Assembly (NCBI GenBank): GCA_018400515.1
Contig: JAGYMR010000020.1
Location: forward strand, 1 to 20,923
Length of the DNA: 20,923 nt
Source of the DNA: Tangfeifania sp.
Lineage (GTDB): Bacteria; Bacteroidota; Bacteroidia; Bacteroidales; Prolixibacteraceae
Direction: 5' to 3'
A program made the translations under genes and the position numbers. The notes under the pieces were generated by a model. It saw nothing but the letters and a program-made list of their open reading frames with translations. It did not search any database and was not told where the DNA came from. Shown here in pieces: positions 7,154 to 15,388 of the stretch (its first letter is position 1; each line of letters starts with the position of its first letter).

Positions 7154-10100
7154 CTATTCCCCGAGGTAAATGCGTTTGTAAAAATTCATGTAGTCGGTAA
7201 TGTTCTTCTTCTTGAGAAACACCTCGAAATTTTCCTCTGTGATCAGGAAGTTCCGGTAACTGCCCTCGCCAAGTGGGGCAAAAAGATCACGGTTCTGAAC
7301 CACGGTTTTGAAGTAGCGGGTGGCCGTTTCTTTGCCGGGGAACCCGCTGATTATGATGCTTTCCCTGAAATCATCCACGGTTTCTTCCCGGATGGAAAGC
7401 TCCCCGGAACTTTCATGGGAAGCATTAAACAATTCGATTCCACGGACAAATGCGGCTTTGTCGACACCTTCCCGGGGGATGACAAAAACAAAATAGTGCG
7501 GTTGCTGCAGATTTTCACTATAGGGAGTAACTTCGGCTTCGGGTTTCTTTTCTTCCCGGGCCTCTTCTTCCCCGGAGGCCTTTTCTTCCGGAACATCAGA
7601 TTCCTCTGGTTGGGCCTGCGGCATTTGAGCCGGGGGTTGATCCTTGTTGATGTAATATTTCCGGAAAAATTCAATGTATGCTTCCACCATTTCTTCCTCC
7701 ATCAGCTTTTGAAGATTTTCCGCTGTAATCAGGAAATTCCGGTAGGTTGCCCGTCCGAGAGGTTCAAACAGATCGCGGTTTATGACCACCTTTCGGAAAT
7801 AGGACATCGACTCGTTCATGGAAGGAATTCCCTGAACAATCAGCAATTGATAATCTCCCACACTTTTTTGCCCCAGGGCCAGATTCCAGCCGCGGAATTC
7901 ATCACGGTTAAAATCAGCAAACCCTTTCAGGACAGGGCGCATAGAAAAATCAGGATTCTGGATGGCAAGGACAAATGACTGGGTGGTATCAATTGACGCA
8001 GAAAAGCGTTCGGCAGACCTTGTTCCTGTTTCCACAACCACAAACGCTCCTTTCTCCCGCAACATCGCTTCTTCTTCCCGGGCTTTGGCCATCAGTTCCT
8101 CAGGCGACAACTCAGGTTCCTCCTCACTAAAGTCGGAACGAATGTACCGGCTGTAATTTTTTACGAAAAATTTTAAATAATCCGCGAGTGATTCTTCAGA
8201 TAAGATCTGTCGGTAGTTGGTGGAAGAGATGGCAAAATTTACATAATCCACACCGCTAAGCGTTCGGAAAACAGGGGCATTACGAATGATGGCCCGGTGG
8301 TATATGACCCCGTCCTCTTTATTTTCAAGGGCCCTTACCACCAGCAGTTTTGTCTCTTCATTCAGGTTTTCCGTTTCAATATCAAAATCAATTTTGGTAT
8401 AGTGATCGATGTTATAATTGGCAATATCAAACTTTAACCGGTTCAGATCGATATCCGCATCCACCGGATAGGCAATCACAAAATAGTGCAGCAGATCCTC
8501 CTCATAGGAATATTTTCCACCAAATTCATCGTTCTCCCGCTGCTCTTCCAGCAACAACTCCTCATTCTGGATCTCTTCGTTAATGTACCCCAAATCCACG
8601 AGCTGCTGGTAATTGACCAGGGTACTGTCCTGAATGAGGGTCAGGATTTCAGATGCGAGGGGTGTGGGAGCAGCAGCGGGATAGCTTTCAATATATTTTT
8701 CAAGGAATGTTTCAAAACGGTGAATGTCTGTCTGCGTTCCTTTTGCCACCGTTTCCATAAAATCGATTTTGGGCATTAGGGTGCTGTCGGGCTCCATTTT
8801 TTTCAGGGAGGGAGCAAGCGCGATCACCTGGCGGTAATTTCCTGACCGGTAACGCTGATAGGTTTCTTCAAAAAGCCGGTTCAGGCTGTCGGTCCGGGCT
8901 TCCATCTCCACGAAAAAATTAGGGTTGGTCAGATACTTTGCAAACTTACTTTCGGGGAAACGGGAGATGATCAGGTTCCGGTACTCATTCGATTTTTCCT
9001 GATTTCCCATCAATTCATAGAGATCATACAAATAGAAAAAGGCGGAGAGCAGGTAGGGATTTTGGGGATAACGTTCGATGAGTTCCTCGAACGCGCCAGC
9101 TGCCCGCTGGTAATTGGAGAACTCGGATTTAAAGATCCTCCCGGCATTAAAGAGCGCTTCGATGATCTGGTCATGGGAGCGTTCCATCAAAGAGTCGGTA
9201 AGGGGCAGGTCCTGCGTGTAGAACTCTTTTTTCAGCGGATCCTGAACCTTTTCCTCCCGGGTGGAATCAGCAGTTTCAACCATTGTTCCCACCTCCTCCA
9301 TGGAAACGGTACTTTTGTTGGACCGTCTCCAGTTATCCTCGAGTTGTCTGTTCCCCCAGCGCTGTTCGAAAGTCACCTGTCCGTAGGAAACGGTTTGGGG
9401 ATTATAAAAATACCAACCCCCTCCTTCCTGGCCTCTTCCCATTCCCATCCTGTTCCGGTTGGAACGGTAGTACCCCTGCGTTCTGCGTCCCTGAACCGCC
9501 AAATTTTCCATCGCCCGCCGGCGTTCCTGCTCTTCCTTCATAAGACGGGCGATCAGGGTTTCCCTTTCGTTTGGAGACATATTGGCCACTCGCTGCAAAC
9601 TGTCTTCCCGCTCAACGGTAAGCAGGTTTTCGACCAGATTGGTCAGGTTCTTATATTGGGATGAGAGCTGATCATAATTGGGATAGGTCTCATCGATAAT
9701 GATCATGGCGCTGTCATAATAGGCCTGCGCCTCCCGGTATTCCAGGTCTTCAAAGTAGATATCTGCGAGCGTAATGGCCGACCGGGCCCGCTGAAACTGA
9801 TTGTCAAAGCTGTTCGCCACCGATTTCCGGTAATTCTCGATCGCCTGCTCCCGATCCCCTTCATTAAAATAAATATTCCCCAGGGCAAAATAAATTTGGT
9901 CAAGGAAGTTACGGTTCTTTTTGTCGCGCAGCATTTTGCGCAACTCTTTTTTAGTCTCTTCTATGTCGCCCTCTCCCGAAAAAAGTCCGGCCGCATGGAT
10001 CTTTGCATTAAACCCCATTTTGAAGTCGGGATTCATTTTGGTTACCGCTTCATAGGCTTCCACGGCAAGGGCCGGTTTCCCTATCTCTTCATACAACTGT

Positions 10101-10849
10101 GCTTCAATGTATTGCAAACGGGCCTTCTCTTTTTTCCAGAACGTCTTTTCAAGGGCAATGCCGATAAACTTAATGGCCTGGCTGTATTCCTGCTGCTTCA
10201 TATAATAATCGGCCGTGGCAACGGCCAGCTCCCGCTCCAGGTTCCGTGGGAACTCAACGTCATTCTGCAATGCCTGGATGGTTTCCGAAGCCTCGGCATA
10301 TCGCTCAAGTTCAGAATAACTGCGGATCAGCCATATGGAAGCCTCGTACCGGGCCTCCTCCTCCGGAAATTTCCGGATGACATAGGAAAGATTATCAATG
10401 GCAGCGGAAAAATTATGCTGGTAATAATAAGCCTTCCCCATCAAAAGGTAACTGTCGTCGATCCACTTGTTAAACTCCTCCTGGCTTGCAAATTCCTGGT
10501 ACCGCCGCGTCCGGCGTTTCCTTCGCCGGGGCTTTGCTGTAATGGAATGCAGTTCAATCAACTTGGAAGCCTTCATTACCGCATTATCCATATCTGATTT
10601 TACCAGGTTGGGAACCGAAGGATCGCTGGCTTTGTAGATGGGAAGCAACCGTGTAAAATCGTTCTCAATACGCTCCTCAATTTTTTCAACACCCGATTTC
10701 AGGCTTTCATTTCCATTAAAAAAGACATTGTAATGGGAGGTAATATTATGATAAGTACGAGACGCAAATGTATTCTTCTCAGTCGAACACCTTTGCAGGA
10801 TTGGTGCCAAAAGCAGAAACCCTATGGTATATAATACAATTCGCTTCAA
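7154..10849 (-). CDS. porW: T9SS lipoprotein PorW/SprE with TPRs and a triplicated C-terminal module
   Basis: The N-terminus (signal peptide, then CSTEKNTFASRTYHNITSHY) matches my recollection of SprE/PorW, the TPR lipoprotein that links the T9SS ring and the outer-membrane translocon. The signal peptide is residues 1-20 and the lipid Cys would be Cys21, but the preceding residue is Arg, which is atypical. Residues 30-400 and 560-700 hold many TPR-like helical pairs (for example YLLMGKAYYYQHNFSAAIDN, ALGNIYFNEGDREQAIENY). A strongly basic patch lies at 108-116. Three related ~115-residue modules form the C-terminus (787-906, 956-1071, 1117-1231), joined by acidic or Pro-rich linkers. At 1231 residues it is longer than I remember for PorW/SprE. 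The start is TTG; an in-frame TAG two codons upstream and the signal peptide fix it. Confidence 0.87.
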   Translation of the reverse strand: MKRIVLYTIGFLLLAPILQRCSTEKNTFASRTYHNITSHYNVFFNGNESLKSGVEKIEERIENDFTRLLPIYKASDPSVPNLVKSDMDNAVMKASKLIELHSITAKPRRRKRRTRRYQEFASQEEFNKWIDDSYLLMGKAYYYQHNFSAAIDNLSYVIRKFPEEEARYEASIWLIRSYSELERYAEASETIQALQNDVEFPRNLERELAVATADYYMKQQEYSQAIKFIGIALEKTFWKKEKARLQYIEAQLYEEIGKPALAVEAYEAVTKMNPDFKMGFNAKIHAAGLFSGEGDIEETKKELRKMLRDKKNRNFLDQIYFALGNIYFNEGDREQAIENYRKSVANSFDNQFQRARSAITLADIYFEDLEYREAQAYYDSAMIIIDETYPNYDQLSSQYKNLTNLVENLLTVEREDSLQRVANMSPNERETLIARLMKEEQERRRAMENLAVQGRRTQGYYRSNRNRMGMGRGQEGGGWYFYNPQTVSYGQVTFEQRWGNRQLEDNWRRSNKSTVSMEEVGTMVETADSTREEKVQDPLKKEFYTQDLPLTDSLMERSHDQIIEALFNAGRIFKSEFSNYQRAAGAFEELIERYPQNPYLLSAFFYLYDLYELMGNQEKSNEYRNLIISRFPESKFAKYLTNPNFFVEMEARTDSLNRLFEETYQRYRSGNYRQVIALAPSLKKMEPDSTLMPKIDFMETVAKGTQTDIHRFETFLEKYIESYPAAAPTPLASEILTLIQDSTLVNYQQLVDLGYINEEIQNEELLLEEQRENDEFGGKYSYEEDLLHYFVIAYPVDADIDLNRLKFDIANYNIDHYTKIDFDIETENLNEETKLLVVRALENKEDGVIYHRAIIRNAPVFRTLSGVDYVNFAISSTNYRQILSEESLADYLKFFVKNYSRYIRSDFSEEEPELSPEELMAKAREEEAMLREKGAFVVVETGTRSAERFSASIDTTQSFVLAIQNPDFSMRPVLKGFADFNRDEFRGWNLALGQKSVGDYQLLIVQGIPSMNESMSYFRKVVINRDLFEPLGRATYRNFLITAENLQKLMEEEMVEAYIEFFRKYYINKDQPPAQMPQAQPEESDVPEEKASGEEEAREEKKPEAEVTPYSENLQQPHYFVFVIPREGVDKAAFVRGIELFNASHESSGELSIREETVDDFRESIIISGFPGKETATRYFKTVVQNRDLFAPLGEGSYRNFLITEENFEVFLKKKNITDYMNFYKRIYLGE
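7157..8491 (-). repeat. Three tandem protein modules in the PorW C-terminus
   Basis: The coding segments are 8132-8491 (residues 787-906), 7637-7984 (956-1071) and 7157-7501 (1117-1231). Each has a beta-like start (YFVIAYP / SFVLAIQNP / YFVFVIP), a central strand and helix (LLVV, LLIVQGIP, IIISGFPG), then a conserved end. The ends of modules 2 and 3 align closely: VVINRDLFEPLG...YRNFLITAEN versus VVQNRDLFAPLG...YRNFLITEEN. Module 1 is more diverged (YVNFAISSTNYRQIL). All end with an aromatic helix (DYLKFFVKNYSRYI, AYIEFFRKYYI, DYMNFYKRIYL). The evidence is at the protein level only; the DNA copies are not identical. Confidence 0.85.
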
Positions 10850-10943
10850 ATACTATCTTTTTTCCGGCTTTAGAAATAAACTCATTTTTTGACAGATTAT
10901 TGTAAAAATACCTGCGGATTATTTTCCCCGGAGCCCCCAATGG

Positions 10944-12059
10944 TTACTTGCGTTTAATCTCGACTTTTTTTGTAGGTGCCTTTTCAATGTTTCGGAGTTG
11001 AATCTGGTGCAGCAGATTCTTTGTGAGGTCAGCAAAAGCCATTCCCGTAAGGGAATCCGGATCGGTAACGGAAGGGATTCCCTGGTCCCCTCCTTCGCGT
11101 ATGCTCTGGACGATGGGGATCTGCCCCAGCAATTTCAGGCCCAGTTTATCGGCCAGTGTTTTTCCGCCCTCTTTTCCAAAAATGTAGTACCTGTTTTCGG
11201 GGAGTTCGGCAGGGGTAAACCAGGCCATATTTTCCACCAGTCCCAGTACCGGCACATCAATGGACTTACTCTGGAACATACTGGTCCCGCGAACAACATC
11301 TGCCAGGGCCACCTCCTGCGGTGTGGTCACAATAACAGCCCCTGTCACCGGAACGGTTTGGACAAGCGTAAGGTGAATGTCGCTGGTGCCGGGAGGCAAA
11401 TCAATCAGCAGGTAGTCGAGATCGCCCCAGTGAGCATCTGTGATCAGTTGTTTCAGTGCATTGGACGCCATGGGTCCCCGCCATATCACAGCACTTTCAG
11501 TATCCACAAAAAAACCGATCGACAGGAACTTGATGCCGTATTTTTCCACCGGATGGATCATATCCCGGCCGTCAATTTTCTCCCCTGTAGGCCGGGTCCC
11601 TTCTGCTCCGAGCATTTTGGGGATGGAAGGACCAAAAATATCGGCATCGATCAGTCCCACTTTAAATCCGTTCTGTGCCAAAGCCACCGCCATGTTTACC
11701 GCAACCGTTGATTTACCAACACCGCCTTTGCCCGAGGCAATGGCCACAATGTTTTTAACTCCGGGCAAAACAGGACGTTCCATATTATGCAGGTATTTCA
11801 CCGTGATGTTGTCTTCAATTTCAAGGTTTTCTCCGAGCTGTTCCTTCAGCACCTTCTCACAGGCTTTCACAAGGGGTTCTATATGCGGATCATTGCTTTT
11901 CTGAAAAACCAGGGAGAAACTCACCCGTTGACCGGCGATCCGGATTTCCCGGACCATATCAAGGGAGACAATGTCCTCTTCGCTCCCGGGATATTTGACA
12001 TGGCGAAGGGCATCGGTAACATTTTTGGGAACTATTAATTTGTTTGGAATATGTGCCAT
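10944..12059 (-). CDS. mrp: Mrp/ApbC-family P-loop ATPase (Fe-S cluster carrier type)
   Basis: From the ATG at 12059 the protein has 371 residues. Residues 12-90 form the N-terminal DUF59/MIP18-like domain. Residues 100-350 form the Mrp/NBP35 P-loop domain with the deviant Walker A SGKGGVGKS (109-117), switch I DADIFGPSIP (138-147) and switch II DLPPGTSD (220-227). Family members carry Fe-S clusters to apo-proteins in the cytoplasm. The paired cysteines (CxxC) usually found after the VENM motif are absent: the segment reads VENMAWFTPAELPENRYY, and the only Cys in the protein is Cys67. I recall the same loss in other Bacteroidota. A TTG 12 codons upstream is possible but adds a non-conserved stretch. 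It sits between a kinase gene and porW, with short gaps. Confidence 0.93.
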   Translation of the reverse strand: MAHIPNKLIVPKNVTDALRHVKYPGSEEDIVSLDMVREIRIAGQRVSFSLVFQKSNDPHIEPLVKACEKVLKEQLGENLEIEDNITVKYLHNMERPVLPGVKNIVAIASGKGGVGKSTVAVNMAVALAQNGFKVGLIDADIFGPSIPKMLGAEGTRPTGEKIDGRDMIHPVEKYGIKFLSIGFFVDTESAVIWRGPMASNALKQLITDAHWGDLDYLLIDLPPGTSDIHLTLVQTVPVTGAVIVTTPQEVALADVVRGTSMFQSKSIDVPVLGLVENMAWFTPAELPENRYYIFGKEGGKTLADKLGLKLLGQIPIVQSIREGGDQGIPSVTDPDSLTGMAFADLTKNLLHQIQLRNIEKAPTKKVEIKRK

Positions 12060-12083
12060 AACGATTTTATTTTTAATGCGCCG

Positions 12084-12091
12084 CAAAGCTA
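12084..12091 (-). promoter_or_regulatory. Possible internal -7 element before mrp
   Basis: TAGCTTTG on the - strand is a perfect TAnnTTTG match about 25 bp before the mrp ATG, the same distance as at porX. No good -33 element lies at the right spacing, so this is tentative. Confidence 0.25.
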
Positions 12092-12118
12092 ACAAATATC
12101 TGAATAAGTTGGCCTCAC

Positions 12119-13303
12119 TTACTTGCTCAAAATAATCCGGAAAGTGGTTCCTTTTCCGATCTCGGATCCCCGGATAAAGATTTTTCCGCGATGGTAAATC
12201 TCAATGATGCGTTTGGCCAGCGAGAGACCAAGGCCCCATCCCCGTTTTTTGGTGGAAAAACCAGGCTGAAAGACCGTTTTAAACTGCGATTTGGGGACCC
12301 CTTTCCCGGTATCGGTAACATCCAGATAAACAGCATCCGGCTTATCTTTCAATTTAAAGGATATTTCCCCGTGATTGTCCATGGCATCAATGGCGTTCTT
12401 ACACAGGTTTTCGATGACCCATGAGAACAAAGCAGCATTGAGAGGGGCCTCCACCCGGTCCTTCTCCGAAAAGTTGGTGGTGTATTTCACCTTATTAGAA
12501 GAACGTGATTTCAGGTAGGTAATGGTTGAGAACAGCACCTCCACCAGGTTGGTTACCAACAATTCGGGTTTGGAGCCAATTTTTGAAAAACGTTCGGTAA
12601 TTTTTTCCAGCCGGTGGGTATCTTTTTCAAACTCTTTCACCAGGGTGTGGTCCACATCCTGAAGTTTCAGCAGCTCAATCCAGGCCATTAGTGATGAAAT
12701 GGGAGTCCCCAGTTGGTGGGCTGTCTCTTTTGACATGCCCACCCACACCTGGTTTTGTTCTGCCCGCTGCGTGGCATGAAATGCAAAATAGGCCACAACA
12801 ATAAAGACGACAATTACAAAAAGCTGAACAAAAGGGTAATACCTCAGGTTGCGCAGGATATTCGATTCCCGGTAATAGAGGTAAAGGGTATTTTCATCGG
12901 AAAGGACGATCGGGATGGGGTCCGAATAATCTTTCATCTTCCGGAGTTCTTTTTCCAGAACCTCCTCCTGCCGGCCTTCGCTGTAATGAATATTTGCATC
13001 GGTATTAAAGGAGCCGTCGGCTTCAACAATAATGATGGGGATGGTGGTGTTTTGCTCAGCAATCTCCTGGAGCAGCGAAAGATAAGAGGTATTAAGTTTT
13101 TCATTAGCCGCTTTTTTATCGCTTTCAATCACCGGTTCGGCAAACCGTCGGGTTGCTTCCGCCCAAAGCTCCACCTTCTTCCGTTCTTCACGGGCCATTT
13201 TTTCTGTCAGCCAGTGGGTATACAGCAACGAAGCAACACCGATAATAATGGCAACGACCAAAAGTAGAATTTTTCCGCGCCTTCTTTTCAGGTAAATATC
13301 CAA
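12119..13303 (-). CDS. Membrane sensor histidine kinase (PorY-like candidate)
   Basis: The protein has 394 residues. There are two membrane segments (about 11-29 and 158-176) bracketing an extracytoplasmic sensor region of about 125 residues with no family I recognise. The cytoplasmic kinase follows directly without an obvious HAMP domain: H-box KETAHQLGTPISSL with His196, N-box ENLCKNAID (299-307), G1 box DTGKGVP (331-337) and G2 box GWGLGLS (355-361). The catalytic core looks complete. The start is TTG at 13303; no ATG, GTG or other TTG precedes it before the in-frame stop overlapping the dxs end, and starting at the next Met (36) would remove the first membrane segment. Size and layout fit PorY, the kinase partner of PorX, and porX is three genes downstream, but pairing is inference. 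Confidence 0.9.
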   Translation of the reverse strand: MDIYLKRRRGKILLLVVAIIIGVASLLYTHWLTEKMAREERKKVELWAEATRRFAEPVIESDKKAANEKLNTSYLSLLQEIAEQNTTIPIIIVEADGSFNTDANIHYSEGRQEEVLEKELRKMKDYSDPIPIVLSDENTLYLYYRESNILRNLRYYPFVQLFVIVVFIVVAYFAFHATQRAEQNQVWVGMSKETAHQLGTPISSLMAWIELLKLQDVDHTLVKEFEKDTHRLEKITERFSKIGSKPELLVTNLVEVLFSTITYLKSRSSNKVKYTTNFSEKDRVEAPLNAALFSWVIENLCKNAIDAMDNHGEISFKLKDKPDAVYLDVTDTGKGVPKSQFKTVFQPGFSTKKRGWGLGLSLAKRIIEIYHRGKIFIRGSEIGKGTTFRIILSK

Positions 13304-13354
13304 GGTAAAATGTTTTAAATGGTATGCCTTGAAAACGAACGGAGGAAAAAATTA

Positions 13355-15262
13355 TTACTTTTTCAGCATTTTTACCGCTGCATTTACAATGCCTGCGTGA
13401 TCAATGCCACAAATTTCATATAACTCATCCGGCGTACCCTGCTCAATAAAACGGTCGGGGATGCCCAAAACTTTCACGTGCGCGGAGTAATCCTTCTCAG
13501 CCATAAATTCCAGAACGGCACTGCCAAAACCTCCTTTAATGACCCCGTCTTCAACAGTTAAAACTGCGGCATATTTTTCAAAAACTTCTGAAAGCAGCGC
13601 CTCATCGAGGGGTTTGACAAAACGCATATCGTAATGGGCAGCTGAGATCCCTTCGCCGGCAAGGGTCTTCACCGCCTGCTGGGCATAGATGCCCGATTTT
13701 CCAACGCTTAATACCGCCAGATCACTCCCTTCCGAAAGTTTTCTGCCTTTTCCGATCTCAATTTCCCGAAAAGGCACTTTCCAGTCGGGCAAAATGCCGC
13801 ATCCCCGGGGATAGCGGATGGAAAACGGTTGTTGCACCTTTTCGAGCTGTGCGGTATACATCAGGTTTCGCAACTCCAGTTCATCCATGGGAGCAGCGAC
13901 GATCATATTGGGAACCATGCGCATGTAGGCAATATCAAAAACCCCGTGGTGGGTGGGCCCGTCTTCTCCTACCAGCCCTCCCCGGTCGAGGCAAAAAACC
14001 ACATGGAGGTTCTGGGTAGCCACATCGTGGATCACCTGATCATAAGCACGCTGCATAAAGGTAGAGTAGATATTGCAAAAGGGCAGCAACCCCTGCGTGG
14101 CCAGCCCGGCAGAAAAAGTAACGGCATGTTGCTCTGCAATCCCCACATCAAAAGCCCTGTGCGGCATCTCCTTTATCATAAGGTTCATGGAACACCCTGT
14201 GGGCATGGCCGGGGTTACCCCAACAATTTTTTCATTTTTCTTGGCAAGCTCCAGCAGGGTTTCGCCAAAAACATTCTGAAACTTCGGGGCTTTATTTACA
14301 ACACAGCCCCGGGAAATAATTTCACCCGTTGCTTTATCAAACAAGCCCGGGGAATGAAATTTGGTCTGATTCATTTCCGCCTGCCGGTATCCTTTTCCCT
14401 TTTTTGTAATAACATGAAGTAATTTGGGCCCCGGAATATCTTTTAAATCCCTTAAAGCATCGGTCAGGTAACCGATGTTGTGCCCGTCGATGGGACCAAA
14501 ATAACGAAAATCAAAGGCTTCAAACAGATTGTTCTCATCCAGGAGCATATATTTCAGGGCATGCTGATGTTTCTGGATAAAATTACGGGTTTTTTCTCCA
14601 AATCCGTCCAGTTTGCCAAGGCCTTCCCAGATCTCCTTTTTTACTTTGTTATAAGTATGTGATTTTGAAATTTTCAGCAAGTACTGCCCGATCACCCCGG
14701 AATTCGGATCAATGGCCATGTTATTGTCATTCAGAATAACCAATAGATCGGACTTGCTGGCTCCGGCATTGTTCAAGGCCTCAAATGCCATACCACCGGT
14801 CATGGCACCGTCCCCGATGACGGCCACTATTTTACGGTCATTTTCATTTTTAAGCCCCGCCGCCACAGCCATGCCTAACGCTGCAGATATGGATGTGGAG
14901 GAGTGACCGACACCAAAAGTATCATATTCACTCTCCTCTCGTTTGGGAAAACCACTGATTCCATCCAGCTTCCGGTTGGTATTGAATTTTTCCCGCCGGC
15001 CGGTCAGAATTTTATGCCCGTAAGCCTGATGACCGACATCCCAGATCAGTTGGTCATAGGGAGTATTGTAAACATAATGAAGTGCCACCGTAAGTTCCAC
15101 TGCCCCAAGGCTGGCCCCCAAATGTCCTGGATTGACCGATACTTCATCAATGATGTAATCGCGTAACTCCTCACAGACATCAGAAAGCTCTTCCGGCTTC
15201 AATTTCCTTAAATCAACCGGGGTCTCTATCTTTTCCAATATACTTTCCTTCGCTTTAACCAT
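13355..15262 (-). CDS. dxs: 1-deoxy-D-xylulose-5-phosphate synthase
   Basis: DXS joins pyruvate and glyceraldehyde 3-phosphate using thiamine diphosphate, the first step of the MEP isoprenoid pathway and a source of DXP for thiamine and PLP. From the ATG at 15262 it has 635 residues, a normal length. Visible motifs: NPGHLGASLGAVELTVALH with the substrate-site His48, DVGHQAYGHKILTGRR, the ThDP motif from GDGAMTGG (150-157) to NDNNMAI (178-184), FDVGIAEQHAVTFSAGLA, DRGGLVGEDGPTHHGVFD, YPRG in the transketolase core, and a C-terminal domain with VKPLDEALL and EDGVIKGGFG. A TTG at 15283 would add seven residues; I prefer ATG because the conserved part begins just after it. It is the first gene of the - strand run leading to porX. 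Confidence 0.97.
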   Translation of the reverse strand: MVKAKESILEKIETPVDLRKLKPEELSDVCEELRDYIIDEVSVNPGHLGASLGAVELTVALHYVYNTPYDQLIWDVGHQAYGHKILTGRREKFNTNRKLDGISGFPKREESEYDTFGVGHSSTSISAALGMAVAAGLKNENDRKIVAVIGDGAMTGGMAFEALNNAGASKSDLLVILNDNNMAIDPNSGVIGQYLLKISKSHTYNKVKKEIWEGLGKLDGFGEKTRNFIQKHQHALKYMLLDENNLFEAFDFRYFGPIDGHNIGYLTDALRDLKDIPGPKLLHVITKKGKGYRQAEMNQTKFHSPGLFDKATGEIISRGCVVNKAPKFQNVFGETLLELAKKNEKIVGVTPAMPTGCSMNLMIKEMPHRAFDVGIAEQHAVTFSAGLATQGLLPFCNIYSTFMQRAYDQVIHDVATQNLHVVFCLDRGGLVGEDGPTHHGVFDIAYMRMVPNMIVAAPMDELELRNLMYTAQLEKVQQPFSIRYPRGCGILPDWKVPFREIEIGKGRKLSEGSDLAVLSVGKSGIYAQQAVKTLAGEGISAAHYDMRFVKPLDEALLSEVFEKYAAVLTVEDGVIKGGFGSAVLEFMAEKDYSAHVKVLGIPDRFIEQGTPDELYEICGIDHAGIVNAAVKMLKK

Positions 15263-15308
15263 CGCATCTGAAAATAATTTCAAACATACAACAAATCACA
15301 ACCCCATT

Positions 15309-15341
15309 TTTGTTCAAAAGAGAACAAATACAAATTTGTTC
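15309..15341. promoter_or_regulatory. Three evenly spaced half-sites (possible operator) between dxs and the OmpA-family gene
   Basis: TTTGTTC (15309-15315), GAACAAA (15322-15328) and TTTGTTC (15335-15341) alternate in orientation with exactly 13 bp between their starts. The last two form a perfect palindrome, GAACAAAT-acaa-ATTTGTTC (15322-15341). The right half overlaps the -33 element of the putative promoter of the OmpA-family gene. A dimeric regulator could bind here, but no regulator is identified and the region is A/T-rich. Confidence 0.45.
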
Positions 15342-15366
15342 CTGCCATGTAAAAAAAGTAAATTTA
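15335..15366 (+). promoter_or_regulatory. Putative promoter of the OmpA-family lipoprotein gene
   Basis: TTTG (15335-15338), a 20-nt spacer and TAAATTTA (15359-15366, one mismatch to TAnnTTTG) lie 22 bp before the ATG at 15389. Spacing matches the Bacteroidota -33/-7 consensus well. Confidence 0.5.
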
Positions 15367-15388
15367 GCGAGAAAAAATTTTCTAAAAA

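Noticed and set aside
9896..10597. 233-codon + strand frame opposite porW.
   Set aside because: A shadow of the TPR region of porW; no motifs, and the - strand frame is clearly real.
10998..11711. 237-codon + strand frame opposite mrp.
   Set aside because: The opposite strand encodes an intact P-loop ATPase; the + frame has no start context or domain.
15281..15288. Perfect TATGTTTG (- strand) as the dxs -7 element.
   Set aside because: No -33 box at proper spacing, and it overlaps the alternative TTG start. It would leave a 12-nt leader to the ATG at 15262, so it is possible but not supported enough to list.
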